Source of the DNA: Aquanectria penicillioides
Taxonomy: Eukaryota > Ascomycota > Sordariomycetes > Hypocreales > Nectriaceae
Length of the DNA stretch: 64,000 nt
Reading direction: 5' to 3'
Assembly: GCA_003415625.1 (NCBI GenBank)
Contig: PYIU01000009.1
Span: forward strand, 558,001 to 622,000
The notes under the pieces were generated by a model. The model was not told the DNA's origin. It made no database searches and saw only the letters and a program-made list of their open reading frames with translations. Position numbers and translations under genes: made by a program. Shown here in pieces: positions 1 to 11,223 of the stretch (within the stretch, counting starts at the first letter, position 1; every line of letters begins with the position of its first letter).

Positions 1-41
1 AACCAACCACATAAACCCTGTGGCTCCGTATAGTTGTGGCA

Positions 42-412
42 ATGTCCAGTGCTAACCAGCTCCAAGTCCTCACGGTACGACCTAACTCTGTCTCAACTAT
101 CCGCCACAATTGCGAACAAGGTAAATGCGGACCTATATTTCAACAGAAACTATTCTCTGACCTGTTATAGACGCTATCGTATATGCCATCTCAGGAACTG
201 GGATCCTTGTCGTGAACGAAGGCCTTGGCATGGACCTCAAGAACCATGACTTAGCCACAGGGGACTTTGCCTTTGTCCCAGCCTGGACCGAGCATCAAGT
301 TAAAAATGAGACTGATCAAGACGTCGTTTGGCTCATTATCCAAGGTGGTCCCCATCCTATTGGCGCAGACTTGGCTGACTGGGGTGGCGATATGGTCACC
401 TTACGCGACTAA
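42..412 (+). CDS. Small cupin-domain protein, 5' end uncertain
   Basis: Two exons are visible, 42-120 and 171-412, joined across a 50-nt GT-AG intron. The reading frame gives a single cupin fold: an EQDAIVYAISGTG strand, then a GDFAFVPAWTEHQ segment resembling cupin motif 2, and a C-terminal DLADWGGD. The metal-ligand pattern of motif 1 is only partly present (one His in STIRHNCEQD). Known small fungal cupins of this type are about 140 residues, so the N-terminal part is probably encoded left of position 42, through another exon or beyond the window edge. The substrate is unknown. The gene lies about 85 bp from the convergent hydrolase gene. Confidence 0.6.
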
Positions 413-497
413 GAATAATAATCTGGGCACCAATCTGATCGGTCACTCTATATCATAATATTTTCTATGTCGTGCTACTTGCGGAAGACCTCCATCT

Positions 498-2033
498 TCA
501 TATATCACATGTATCTGGCCCGCAACCTTTTCTAATGAGGCGGACTACTGAATCGCAGGCAGAAGCATTATCAAACAACTGCGCATGGTCTAGACTGGGG
601 AACATTACCACATCGAGGTTGTCCTCGATATAAGGGTTCTCCTCTGTAATACCCCCATCATCGCTTCTCTCTAGATATTCTGAAACCTTGGCTGTATCCA
701 CAATCAAGTCACGGCCAGCCAGACTGACCACGGCTTTTCTCTCCGTCCTGCATCCCCCACTCTTGGACACGAGCAGCTCATCTTTCCACAATATGTTTTC
801 ACGCCAAAAGAAATGGCGCCCTAGACACAACGCTACCCCTGGATCGGTACTTGCAAAGTACCACAATAGCCATTCGTTGGCCCTCTTTGGCTGTCGTCGC
901 GTGAAGTTGTAAGCCACATGAGGGAGTTGGAGGGTGAGAGTGACCGGGTCAATCAACGTGACGGAGGGGATCCGGTGATGCAGCTCGGGAGAGTGAAGCA
1001 TGTGTGTTGTCAAGACGGAGCCGTATGAATGCGAGACCACAGCAAATTCTCGCCAGCAGTGGTAGTCAAGGATTGTAGAAATTTGGTCTAGAAATTCAGC
1101 CTTGGTAGGAATCGGAGCGTTTAGACGGAATGAGATTGGCAGCACCTCGATCGCGATGACACCGACAATTTGCTCCCCCTTTCTCTTTGCCCCGGCCACG
1201 TTTGCGAGAAACCGGGTGTACGGCCACAAACCAATGCCGATTCCATGAAAGAATAGAACAGGTACCTTGGTCGCGGCAGCATGGGGACGATACCAGTAAC
1301 TCAATTGAGGCGAGGGGGACCGCCGGGCCGCAATAAGTTCCTGAGGGCGTGGCGGAAGGATTCGCGTTGTGTTGGAGCCGGATCTGCGGTGGTATTGGAA
1401 TCCATGCCACCTGAAGATCATGTGAGTGATCTGGTCGATGAAGAAGATAATTATGTACCACACGAAGCTTCGGTACGCAGTGCTGATTTCATCAAATGTA
1501 AGGCGAAGACTCTGGGCGCTGCCGCGGCCTTCCTTCAGCCTGCGTCCTAGTTTTTCCTCGAGAAGTAAAATGAACTCATCAACCTCCTGGTTGATGGCCT
1601 CGTCGTGAATTCCGCCGGAAAGAGTTTCAGACTTCTGCTCAAAGAAGCCCCAGAGGATGAACTCTCTCACATTTTCACGACGGATCTCCTCTTCAGACGC
1701 ACCCAGGAACCATCCTTGCAAGTAATACTCTGCGCTTTGCATGTTGACCATGCACCTTTTGAACAAGGCCTTCCGCTCCTCTGGAGACTGCGGTGTTGGA
1801 TGGAGAGCATCTTGTTTGAGTTTGGCGAGGAAAGGACGGTAAATGAAGAGGAAGTATAGTGCTTCAGCTAGGAGCGCTGCACCAAAAATCGGAGTAATGA
1901 AGATGGATGTTGCTAGAGACCCATATGCGAGAAACAGCGCGACAAGGGCGGTGGCATATATCAGGGGAGTGTATTGAAGAAGAAAAATGGAAATGCGGAT
2001 AAATATCCATTCTGGTAATGAGGTGCCGATCAT
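498..2033 (-). CDS. Membrane-anchored alpha/beta-hydrolase (511 aa)
   Basis: Intron-free gene on the minus strand starting at ATG 2033. Residues about 10-70 hold two or three hydrophobic segments, so the protein is probably anchored in a membrane. The C-terminal half is an alpha/beta-hydrolase: FFHGIGIG gives the oxyanion-hole HG motif, VVSHSYGS is the nucleophile elbow (SHSYG in place of the usual GxSxG), SLAGRDLIVDT offers the acid and SLDHAQLF the catalytic His. An additional hydrophobic stretch (FVWYIIIFFIDQI) lies about residue 190. It is a fungal-type hydrolase of unknown substrate; lipase or esterase activity is inference. The neighbours do not suggest a pathway. Confidence 0.8.
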   Translation of the reverse strand: MIGTSLPEWIFIRISIFLLQYTPLIYATALVALFLAYGSLATSIFITPIFGAALLAEALYFLFIYRPFLAKLKQDALHPTPQSPEERKALFKRCMVNMQSAEYYLQGWFLGASEEEIRRENVREFILWGFFEQKSETLSGGIHDEAINQEVDEFILLLEEKLGRRLKEGRGSAQSLRLTFDEISTAYRSFVWYIIIFFIDQITHMIFRWHGFQYHRRSGSNTTRILPPRPQELIAARRSPSPQLSYWYRPHAAATKVPVLFFHGIGIGLWPYTRFLANVAGAKRKGEQIVGVIAIEVLPISFRLNAPIPTKAEFLDQISTILDYHCWREFAVVSHSYGSVLTTHMLHSPELHHRIPSVTLIDPVTLTLQLPHVAYNFTRRQPKRANEWLLWYFASTDPGVALCLGRHFFWRENILWKDELLVSKSGGCRTERKAVVSLAGRDLIVDTAKVSEYLERSDDGGITEENPYIEDNLDVVMFPSLDHAQLFDNASACDSVVRLIRKGCGPDTCDI

Positions 2034-2987
2034 GGCGGCTCTTGTTCGAAGACCCGGGCGAACCGGCGGTTGGAGTTATCAAACAATAGTCTATCCGGAT
2101 TAACAATAATGGTCTAGGAAATGCCAACAAACACACGGATGGAATGAATGCGGATGATGATGATGATGACAATGATGATGATGGACCGAGTGAGGTTGAG
2201 GGTGGTAGTTGGAGAGTGAGGGAAGCCTGGATGTGGAGGATTTAGCTGAAACCACTTGCACTATTTTGTTGGGACAGCATTGACCAGAGGAGCTTTGATA
2301 TAGGTAGTGGGTGGCCTGAGGCCACTGACGCAACTGATGCCTGTTTGGTGATCTAAGTTGAGGCTGGCTGAGCGGTGGTCCAACAGTCAGCACCCACGAT
2401 GATCGTTTCTCTTTTTTCGCTTGGATGCCCGAACCAATTACTTGTAACGCGAATGTCAAAATATCGGGTCTGCCACCAACTGTTGGGTCTTTTCGTGTGA
2501 ATCTCGCATGACGCAGCGTGCAGCGACAAGGGATGTGCGTTCAACACAACACATGGCAGCGGCTGATTTTGGGTGACACGCAGCATCCCTCACGGGCAGT
2601 TTCTGCCTTAAAAAAAAAATATAATATGATGAAAATAAAGATAGGGATGCAGCCACCGTTAATCTAGCAGATAGAATTAAAAAAAAAAAAAAAAAAAAAA
2701 AAAAGGACTTGTTTTGAACGTTTGAGGGATTTTGGACCAAAACAGGGTAGTGGGCAGGGTAAGGAGGGAGAAGACACTGACTTCCCAGGATGTCAGGAAC
2801 AGGGGATGAATGCGGCACCAACCGTGGCTTCGGGAACTTTATTAGCGCATGTGGCAAAGCATATCCACTGTAGCCGTGGCCCGAGACTTTGAACACTGGC
2901 CGGCGGAACCACCAAAGGTATAAATTACCACTCGACCCCATGGGTCTGCGGTCCAGTCTAGTCTTCGTTCAACACGCTGAAGCAAAT
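2034..2987. other. Intergenic region with GAT microsatellite and 26-bp A tract
   Basis: No credible gene seen. It holds a GAT/ATC microsatellite at about 2153-2183, a short A run at 2610-2618 and an uninterrupted run of 26 A at 2679-2704. The region lies upstream of the hydrolase gene and downstream of the F-box-like gene, so it probably contains the hydrolase promoter. Confidence 0.6.
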
Positions 2988-4124
2988 TTATTGGAATGGT
3001 TTTCTGTCTTGTTTTTCTACCGAGTAATCCGCGCAGTCGCGAAACAACCTACACAGATGCCCAGGATTGCACCTCCGAAGACCGGGGATATAAGTGTACA
3101 GGTTCTCCGATTTCCCTTCCCACACCCCACTCCGCCGGAAAACACCCCCATGCGCCAAGTTCCACCGGTTCCTGACAACTGCAACCTCCTCCGTCAAGCA
3201 TCGCGGCTGGTTGCATCGCGACTTTTCCGCCATATGCCTCCATTTCCAGTCGTATGGCGACCTGCATGATCCAAATTGATGGAATACGGTGATGGTGACC
3301 ATCCAACCAGCCCATTTGCCACCTTTTGTCACAGACAGGGTGTAATCCGTTAGGCACGTGGGACAAGATCTGACTAGGCTTCGAAACCTGGTAAGGCAGG
3401 GTGTGGTTTGGATAGGGAGATTCCCTTCGAGCATCTTGGCCACTCCTGTCTTCACTGTCATATCAGGCCCCCAGCAGTGCGCTATTGAGGTGTGGTTGCA
3501 AATGCGAAGCTCTCTCATTTCCAGATATGCCCGCAACACCTGACTGCCCCCTCTGGATTGTGCAATTCTGCATGTGGATTTTAGGAACAGCTCGCCGTCA
3601 ATCACACTCGCCTTTGCGGCTGTGTGGACAACAGCGAACCCTCCAGCTATGTATTCTTCCCAGTGATTCTTGTATTCCAGTGCTTCCAGGGGCAATCCGT
3701 GCGTCGGTCCGTAAAAATGGCGGTTCATCACCAGCCGCGCACGAGTAAAATTGAAACCCAGTTCATGCACTCCACGCGGATTGAAGTCCCAAAACGCCTC
3801 CTTGCAGAGAGATTGGGAGGGCCAACAGTGTAGCGTGATGCAGCGATGACAGAAATACAAATTGCACTCCGCGTCCTTTTCCAAGCGCTGGAGAAAGTCC
3901 TCCCTGCTGCCCTGATCGAGCTGAGGGAAGCCACCAGACAATAGGCTGTAATATGTCCGACAGGTGAGCGCAAATGATATCGAGGAGGCAGGATCGAGTT
4001 GTCGGGCAATGAGTAGTATGATTTCCAGAGGAAATCTGTTCAGCAGCCCTCCTGGGTCAAAAATGGTGGCAGAGACGTGATTCGGTGATACTTGGAGATG
4101 GGCTAGGGTCTCTGGCTGGACCAT
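2988..4124 (-). CDS. F-box-like protein (378 aa)
   Basis: Single-exon gene starting at ATG 4124. Residues about 28-65 (LLNRFPLEIILLIARQLDPASSI, quoted only in part as RFPLEIILLIARQLD) match the start of an F-box: a proline followed by an E-I-I-L-L-I helix, then an L-T-C-R-T-Y segment. The rest is rich in Cys and His, as in many fungal F-box proteins with poorly conserved substrate-binding tails. F-box proteins recruit substrates to SCF ubiquitin ligases through Skp1; that role is known for the family and is only inferred here. No close relative is recognised. Confidence 0.6.
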   Translation of the reverse strand: MVQPETLAHLQVSPNHVSATIFDPGGLLNRFPLEIILLIARQLDPASSISFALTCRTYYSLLSGGFPQLDQGSREDFLQRLEKDAECNLYFCHRCITLHCWPSQSLCKEAFWDFNPRGVHELGFNFTRARLVMNRHFYGPTHGLPLEALEYKNHWEEYIAGGFAVVHTAAKASVIDGELFLKSTCRIAQSRGGSQVLRAYLEMRELRICNHTSIAHCWGPDMTVKTGVAKMLEGNLPIQTTPCLTRFRSLVRSCPTCLTDYTLSVTKGGKWAGWMVTITVFHQFGSCRSPYDWKWRHMAEKSRCNQPRCLTEEVAVVRNRWNLAHGGVFRRSGVWEGKSENLYTYIPGLRRCNPGHLCRLFRDCADYSVEKQDRKPFQ

Positions 4125-5346
4125 CTTCCGGGTGGGACTTTATATCGCACGAACACAAGTCAAAATGAGAAATAGAGGGGAACAAGCCCCGAATTGGTAT
4201 ATATTCATAATCGACGGTGACCTTGAAGGCTTGGCGTGGAAAGTCATAATGGTGCTGAGTTTTTGGCCCAGAACGACCCACATCCTCATGGACAACATTT
4301 AAAGACCAGAAGTCTGGGACCTCGATCAAGGTTATTTTAAGCGTTGTTTTCAAAGGCATCTCCCAACCTAGGTCGCAATGAAGCATGCGGATACGAATGT
4401 GAATGTGGTCGTCGGAGGGCCGTGTCACGTGCCACCACATCCGCCCCGACTAAGACGACGACCACCGAGACCTTCGAAAATAACATTCCCCGGTCTCCGC
4501 CTTCAACCTTTGTATAGTCGTGTTAATAATTCGCAGGTGGATATATATGGTATGGGCGATTCGTTGCATCTATTTTTTGAACGCCCCGATAGACGTGGTA
4601 CCGAGCCTGTCACCACCCTGCCTCGATCGCCGGACCGCCCTCCATCAGTGTGATAGGCAAGGATGTGACCTCGGTGCCACAAATTGGCAGAGGAATGACT
4701 ACTTGAACGCTGCTATGACTCGGAACACATGGAAAAGCGCAGGAAAAACAACCCGTGCCGGCTGCCGCAACACAGTATTCGCCTCTTGGGCCATTCCCAG
4801 GGCGGAGGCCGACTTATACGGCGCACAGCCGGCACGATGATATCCAGTCTGTCGCCTCGAAGAATGACGATCCCAACGGTCTTCCAGCTGTGATTATTTG
4901 ATGAATCGAGATGAATACCGAAGGTGAAATGATCGAGAGAAATAATGAGGGTCAGCTGGTATGATAGGCCGAGTCGAGGTTGGATGAAGTCCAGCTGGGC
5001 GGGTGTTGATTGGTTGGCGCTGGGGAGGGCCGATCCTTGAGCCCTCCGACATAAAGACCTGGGTCCCCCTCCGCCCTCCTCGTCTCGTTTTCTTCCCTCC
5101 TTCATCTTCTTTTCAACCTTTCATCAAGGATCGCCCATAACACTTCCCCAAAGTCCAAGTCACTTGACTTGCATCTTATCCCGGCCCCTGAGACCCCGTT
5201 GGCACCTTTTATAAGAGGGCTACACATATATCACACTGATACCCCCCTCGTCGTCGTCGCCGTCCTCGCATTGTCACACACAGCCTGTGCGATATTCCCC
5301 AACATTCCCTTCCGAGTTGTCCAGCCCATTCCTTCTTGGGATTGTC
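4125..5346. other. Intergenic region between divergent genes
   Basis: Shared upstream region of the F-box-like gene (minus) and the hypothetical gene (plus). No convincing ORF on either strand. CT-rich tracts at about 5060-5130, the usual fungal promoter/5'-UTR feature, lie before the plus-strand gene. Confidence 0.5.
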
Positions 5347-6117
5347 ATGCCGCGTTGCCATCCCACAATGCTTTGTGCTTCATCACCTCCCCCCACATCC
5401 GCTCTCATGTCGGCCTATGGTCAAGGTCCGAGTTGGACATTCCATAGCCAAGGAGCAAAGCAGAACCATCTTCAGTCTCAGAGCGATATTGAATCAAGTC
5501 ATCTCAAGCGTCCTTCTGATGAACACTACTCCCGGACCTGGAGTCGCGATGTTTCATTGGTTGGCGGACAAGCAATTGATGCTGCCCGTTCTCAGAGACG
5601 CTCGTCTCATAAGCGACACCAGTCATCAGACATGGACCCCATCTATGCCCAACCATCTCCGTATCTTGCTCCGACACCCCTACCTAGCTCTTGGTCCAAC
5701 AAAGGGGGTCGTTCATCATCTCATCGGGGTTCAAAAGGCCCCCAGACCCGGAAAAGCCATGCTGAACCACTTCAAATCGCATATGAGCCTTTGGACCCAA
5801 ACGTATCGATGATTGGGTCCTGGTGCAATATGGATACCAGCGTCGTCGTCAGAAATCCTTCTGAATTATTTGAATACGTCGAAAAGGACCACCAAGCGGG
5901 CGATTGGTACCCACCAACACCGCGGGAACAGCGGCTCTCCACTCCAGACTTAGTCCCCATGTGCACTGATTATGAGTTTTGCGCATGTTGTCAGAATGAA
6001 GAAGACAGGATCAATGAAACCTGGTACATGACGTCAAGGGCGAAAATGGATGATCAATGTATGAAATCCCGTGACCCAGGCCTATACCGTTATATGTGTG
6101 CTGACCGAACCCAGTGA
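5347..6117 (+). CDS. Hypothetical fungal protein, about 236-256 aa
   Basis: Open frame of 256 codons from the first in-frame ATG at 5347; later ATGs at 5368 (CACAATG context) and 5407 are equally possible starts. The N-terminal half is low-complexity, rich in Ser, Pro, Gln and His, and probably disordered. The C-terminal part from about residue 165 is more ordered, with a Cys cluster (DYEFCACCQNEEDR) and a YRYMCADRTQ end. The family is not recognised. The gene is convergent with the Zn2Cys6 gene, 206 bp away, and is not obviously part of the catabolic cluster. Confidence 0.55.
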   Translation: MPRCHPTMLCASSPPPTSALMSAYGQGPSWTFHSQGAKQNHLQSQSDIESSHLKRPSDEHYSRTWSRDVSLVGGQAIDAARSQRRSSHKRHQSSDMDPIYAQPSPYLAPTPLPSSWSNKGGRSSSHRGSKGPQTRKSHAEPLQIAYEPLDPNVSMIGSWCNMDTSVVVRNPSELFEYVEKDHQAGDWYPPTPREQRLSTPDLVPMCTDYEFCACCQNEEDRINETWYMTSRAKMDDQCMKSRDPGLYRYMCADRTQ

Positions 6118-6323
6118 GCAGTGCGATGAAGCACATCGCCGAAGCCAGACGCTAGACTGAACTTGAAACGAGGGTAATATGAGACGGCGAGAAAATTAAG
6201 GAATCGTGTAGCCTTGATTAGGGCATTTGGACGGTGCAATGCGAATTTGGCGTTTGGTGTTCCGTGCTGGGTTTTGCTCATAGTGCGATCAGGGCGACTG
6301 TGGCAACATAGCGAGCTAGATGC

Positions 6324-9158
6324 TCATGAAGGAAATCGTTCGAACCATCTTTGGAACTCGCTCGTGAAAAAATTTCCAAGCTCAAGCTCGTCCTCAAAGC
6401 CCATTTCGGGGCCGTCCAACATGGGCATGCCCGAAAGAATCTCAGATGGGACGTCGATACTGTGGGTAGATGTGTGATGAGGCGTAGGCAGCAGATCTGA
6501 TTCCAAGGCCTGAGTGGACGAGAGGGAGCCTGCAGATGCGTCAGCGTGAAACCTGGTCTGCTGATAGAAAAGGTCTAGCTTACCCCAATTATCGACTAAC
6601 CCCGCTAGTTGCTTCAGGTAGTCGATGCATCGATATAAAATGGCATTTTGGGGGCCGAGCCGCGAGAGTGCCTGGACTGCCTTGTCTAGGAACTCTCTAA
6701 CTCGATCGAAGCGCTCTGCTCTGGCAGAGTCACCTGCTCCGCCATGTATTGGGACCAAAAGGCTTCCAAAGAGGACGAGGGCAGCATTGAAGGCTGGCAG
6801 GGAAGTATCAGCACATGCGACGTCACATTATCTGGGCAAAGCGTCAGGGGGATGGCTGTGGAGGCTTACTGTAGTATAGAGAGAACCACCAGGCTCCAAT
6901 CAGATCGCGTCCAAATCCCGGGGAGGTAAGAACCGTATGAATTATCTCAATAATATCCTCGGCATATCGCACACATGCGTGGTTGAAGTTTGCTTGGATG
7001 TGGTTGACGGATTGCTGATTCTGGCGTGGTAAGTTGGAGTCAGCGGTCCAACGGCCAAGCGAATCTGTGAGCATTGGCCGGTGAAGGAGGATCTGCACGC
7101 TTAAATATCGCAAAGAAAGGACCAATCGAAATCGCTCGAGTGCCCGATCTTCCACGTGATCCTCCAGCGGCAAGTTGGCTGAAGAGCGTAAGAACAGCGG
7201 CGGAGGCAAAGAACTGTGCCAAACGTTCAATTCTTGCTCAAGATGGAAGATCTGGGTGATCATCTCGGTTTCAGACGGCCTTTCCTCGCAACCCAAGTTG
7301 TGGCCGTAGAGGCTTGCAATAATTTTCCACATAACCTTGTACAACAGACTGGAAAGTTATTAGCCGTGCGATGCATGTCGTGAATAGGGGGGCAGTCCTA
7401 CATTGTGGCGTTGAAAAAGCCAATACTGGCACTTCCGAGGGCTGACTCGGTTCCATTTGACAAGGGGATCGTCTTGGGCAGATCAAGCTTTATATAGTCC
7501 TCTGGGATAGCACCTGGTCTACCAAAGGTCATACTCAAGCTCCTAATAAGTTGATTAGCTCGACGAGGGAAAAATGAAAACAGCTGGGGCGGACAAAGAA
7601 GACGGAAAGCGGATGGATGCAGAATGTCAAGGAGCAAATACCTGTCAAGAAGAACACATCCAAACCAAGTTCTTCGCCTCATTTCCTGCTCAATCGGTGA
7701 AAATTTAGTCATTGCGTTTCGTGAATGCAGGCCGATGGAAAAAGCGGCTTTGACGGCGAGCCCATGAGTGGTCCATGTCTGAACGGATCTCTGTGTGCCT
7801 TGGAGGTATTGGCTCATAAGCAACAGGTATTGTACTGTAAAGTTATCAACAGCTGTGATCGCTATGTTGTAGAAGGGGTTTCGTACCAGTTTCAAGGGTC
7901 GTGCCCCTGAGCATTTGCGTTTTGCAGAGCTCCCGTGCCCTTCGGTAGTACACATCTGACTGCTCGGCTCGATAGTCTGTAGCATCATCTGCCCCGCCAG
8001 AAGTGCAAACAGCCATGGCAAGGATCATGTTTAGGAGACCTAGCCACGTTCGGCGAACATTTGCTCGAAAGTTTTGTTGTCTCATGCGCTCATACGTCTC
8101 CAAGAAGCTCTCTTCGTGGATGAAGGGGAACAGTAAGCCGGTGTTGGAGAAGTAGGATCTAACAAGTCGTTGGATCTCCTCGTCTGGTGGGAGAACATTC
8201 ATCTCGATAGAGCTTTTTGGCTCTCCATCATGTTCCCCCACAGATCGAGACGAGATCGGTCGGGGAACGCTGATCATACTAGCCTGGTGTAACCCAGAGG
8301 TGGAATGTGGAGAAACAGCTTGATTAGCAGTGATGCCCTTTTTAGACATTGCCCGAAAGATATGTCGCATGAAGGCGATGTTTGAAGACGGCCCTGATAT
8401 ATGAGATAAGCAATGCAGATAACTGAGGAATGCGAGGGCTTACCGAAGAAGCCGCAATCTTCGTCATCAACAAAGGAGATGGCCATTCCATCCGTCATGC
8501 TTTGGTCTGTTGACGGGTCTTGAATACCATCTGGGTTGACAACCACACTGCTGGGAGCTGTGAGTACCTGCTCAACTGCTCTGTGAGCTTCTCTCGGTCC
8601 TTGGCAGCCCCCATTGTGTTGGTTTTGGACTTCAATTGCATTCAAACGATCGCCCTGCTGCTTGACAGTGCCTTCAAGAACTTTGACTTTCGCTTCTAGA
8701 ATTGCAAATATACTACATAATGACATTAGCCATAGATAATTGAATGATGAGATTCAGTTATCGATAGGAGATCACCCCTAGGACAGTATTGCTGTGGTGC
8801 GTCGAGGCGATGTCCACTTACTCTCTTGGCACTAAAAGATTGGCAGATGTATCTGGAAGTTCGTAGATGCACTCAAAACCTAGTCTATCGCACGGTTCGC
8901 ATTTTGGCCGTACTCCATTACACTGCTCGGTCGAACTCGACAGGATTCAGCACAAGGGAGCGACGAATTGATAGAATGGATCGTATGACTGACCCTAGAT
9001 TTCCGAATACGACAAGCGGAGCATGCTAGGCCGACACGCCGGCGCTTCGGGGCCGGCGCCGCATCTCTGCCTTCTACGCTGCCGGCATCGGACGTCCTGT
9101 TTGTGTTGGCAGTTGAAGCATCGTCATCGGGGCCCATTGGTGGGTCTGCAGCGGTCAT
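6324..9158 (-). CDS. Zn2Cys6 transcription factor with fungal-specific TF domain (774 aa), likely cluster regulator
   Basis: Eight exons on the minus strand: 9158-8994, 8922-8822, 8712-8444, 8393-7887, 7834-7642, 7542-7402, 7348-6870 and 6793-6324; all junctions keep frame. The first intron splits the binuclear zinc cluster, whose six cysteines (residues 46, 49, 56, 63, 66, 73) follow CX2CX6CX6CX2CX6C exactly. A coiled-coil-like linker (LEAKVKVLEGTVKQQGDRL) and a FGPSSNIAFMRH motif follow. The middle-homology region contains RRRTWFGCVLLDR and FGRP. Such proteins bind CGG-type half sites in the nucleus. It is divergently arranged with the FAH-family gene across 528 bp, which makes it the natural candidate activator of the gentisate cluster; that role is inference. 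Confidence 0.9.
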
Positions 9159-9686
9159 CCTGGATGGTAAGCCGTCGATGGGATAAGCCAGCCCACCTTG
9201 CTGGCTAGAGAAAGCGAACGGCCAATCTGAGAGCTAAGCTATGTGAAGCTGTTTATCTAGGAACCGGGGATACGTTGGCACCAGAGCCGACTCTTATACC
9301 GTTCGGAATGGAATGCGGGGAAACAGGGACACATCCGCACATGCCGATGCGCTGCCGCCGATATAGTTTGTGGGGTAGCGACCAATTGCCGCGCCTGGAA
9401 ATGTCATTATGCTGTCGCGCTTGATGCAACCGATCTCCATCTCGAGACTAGGGCCTCTCATCGGCCATGAAGCGTTGCCAAATCAAGCGGCGTATTCCGG
9501 GCCTCGGGGCACCGTCGGGAAAGATCCCGGATAAGATCCACTCGCCAGTGCCAATTAATCATCAAGAACAGATCCCAACCAACCATTCATCAATAAATTA
9601 ATGAATGTCAACTCGCAAGGAAATTCGTAGCCAAAACCCCTTGTTGGTATATTTTTCTCATTCATTTGAATTCAATAGACTTTAAA
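9159..9686. promoter_or_regulatory. Divergent promoter between Zn2Cys6 regulator and FAH-family gene
   Basis: 528-bp gene-free region serving two divergent genes. It contains CGG-type triplets expected for Zn2Cys6 factors, including CCGGGGATA at 9264-9272 and TTCGGAA at about 9300. The assignment rests on position only. Confidence 0.5.
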
Positions 9687-10791
9687 ATGAGAGTTGCCTG
9701 GAATCGGTTGATTCGCTTTGTTGCGACAGATGGGCGGGTTCTCAACGGAGAGCCGATCCTGGTAAAGTCCGACTTTGACCTCGGTGACACGACGGAGAAG
9801 ACTGGTCTACAAGCAAAAGTCATTCGCGGAGATGACATATACGACACTACTGGCGCTACGCAAGTGACTGACGAGATTGTCACCGTGAAGAAACTTTTAG
9901 GCCCTCTTGCTCCAGAAGATGTGCCCATCCTTCGCTGTGTTGGGTTGAATTATGCGACACATAGTTAGTCTGTCCCGGAAATTCGATCCACATGGGCTAC
10001 AAACACGCTGACATTAAATTCTAATTCATCTAGTCCGTGAGGCTGGTCGGAAGCAGCCGCCTTTCCCTTCAATATTTTTTAAGCCTGCCACTACCGTCGC
10101 TGATCACGGTACTCCTGTCGTTATCCCCAAAATCGCCCAGGATGACCAAGCGGATTATGAAGGAGAACTAGTAAGTGACACCCAACATTTAGTTGAAGTA
10201 CACAAGGGGTGATCGGACTAATGAGGCTCACATTCTGCTAGGTTGCTGTGATTGGCAAAGATGCCAAGGACGTTTCAGAGTCAGAAGCACTTGATTACAT
10301 TGCTGCTTATACAGTAGGGAATGATATTTCATCACGAAAGTGGCAGAGAGACCCAGCTCTGGCCGGTGGCGTACCGCAGTGGGGATTCTCCAAGGGATTT
10401 GACACCTACGCTCCTCTCGGACCAGTCCTAGTATCCACCGACCTCATCTCTGACCCCGCGAAGCTTCATCTCCAGACTATTGTCGATGGGGAGTTGCGTC
10501 AAGATGCGGGCTTGGATGATCTGGTATTCTCAGTCCCCCGGTTGATCGCCCACCTATCATCCGGTACCACATTGCAGAAGGGCAGTGTCATAATGACTGG
10601 CACTCCAGGCGGTGAGTCTTTCAAATCCTCATAATCGAGACTGTTTCCTTGAATTAGCAAGCTAACTTCACTTCTCTACCGAAGGTGTTGGTGCAGGACT
10701 GAAGCCGCCAAGGTACTTGGTCCCTGGAACCACCGTGGCCATCAATATTACCAACATTGGCACATTGAAGAATGGCGTTGAGTTCGCTTAA
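9687..10791 (+). CDS. Fumarylacetoacetate-hydrolase-family protein, putative maleyl/fumarylpyruvate hydrolase (296 aa)
   Basis: Four exons: 9687-9963, 10034-10170, 10242-10611, 10685-10791, with introns of 70-73 nt. The start at 9687 has an AAAATG context. The fold signatures of the FAH family are present: CVGLNYATH early, PFFKP-like (PSIFFKPATT), the metal-binding DYEGEL acidic motif, GNDISSRKWQ and a GTPGG turn near the end. In gentisate pathways the enzyme of this family hydrolyses the ring-opened maleylpyruvate or fumarylpyruvate to pyruvate plus a C4 acid. Position next to gentisate dioxygenase supports that reading over the tyrosine-pathway enzyme, which is much longer. Substrate is inferred. 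Confidence 0.88.
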
Positions 10792-11223
10792 ATGATAGAA
10801 ATAGAAGACAAAAACATTTATAGACATTCTTACTACAAAATCTATTTCACTGTCTAATTCCTCTTGCCTGTGGGCCTAAGTTGATACACCACCCACTCGA
10901 CCTTTCTGATGTGGCTGTGATTAACCAGAGAGCGATACAAATTAAACTGCCCAGATTTCACCTATACCAATCAAGAGTATTCTACACCCAACTAAATTTT
11001 AATCCAAATTTTAATTCAATCCTATGCCAACTTTTAGAAGAGAAATAGAGCACAGAGGTCGAGCTGACATAGAACTTGACACAACGAAATACCACTCCGT
11101 TTAAAAAGGGGTCAAAAGAGCTTGTTGAAGATAATCTAGTCTACCTAATGCGATAATAAAACTTGGATCGAAACATATAATATTCCACTTCGAATAGGTA
11201 GAATTCGGCCAAACTTCCTGGCT
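10792..11223. other. Intergenic region between convergent genes
   Basis: 432 bp between the 3' ends of the FAH-family gene and the FAD monooxygenase gene. It is A+T-rich and probably holds both 3' untranslated regions. Nothing else seen. Confidence 0.5.
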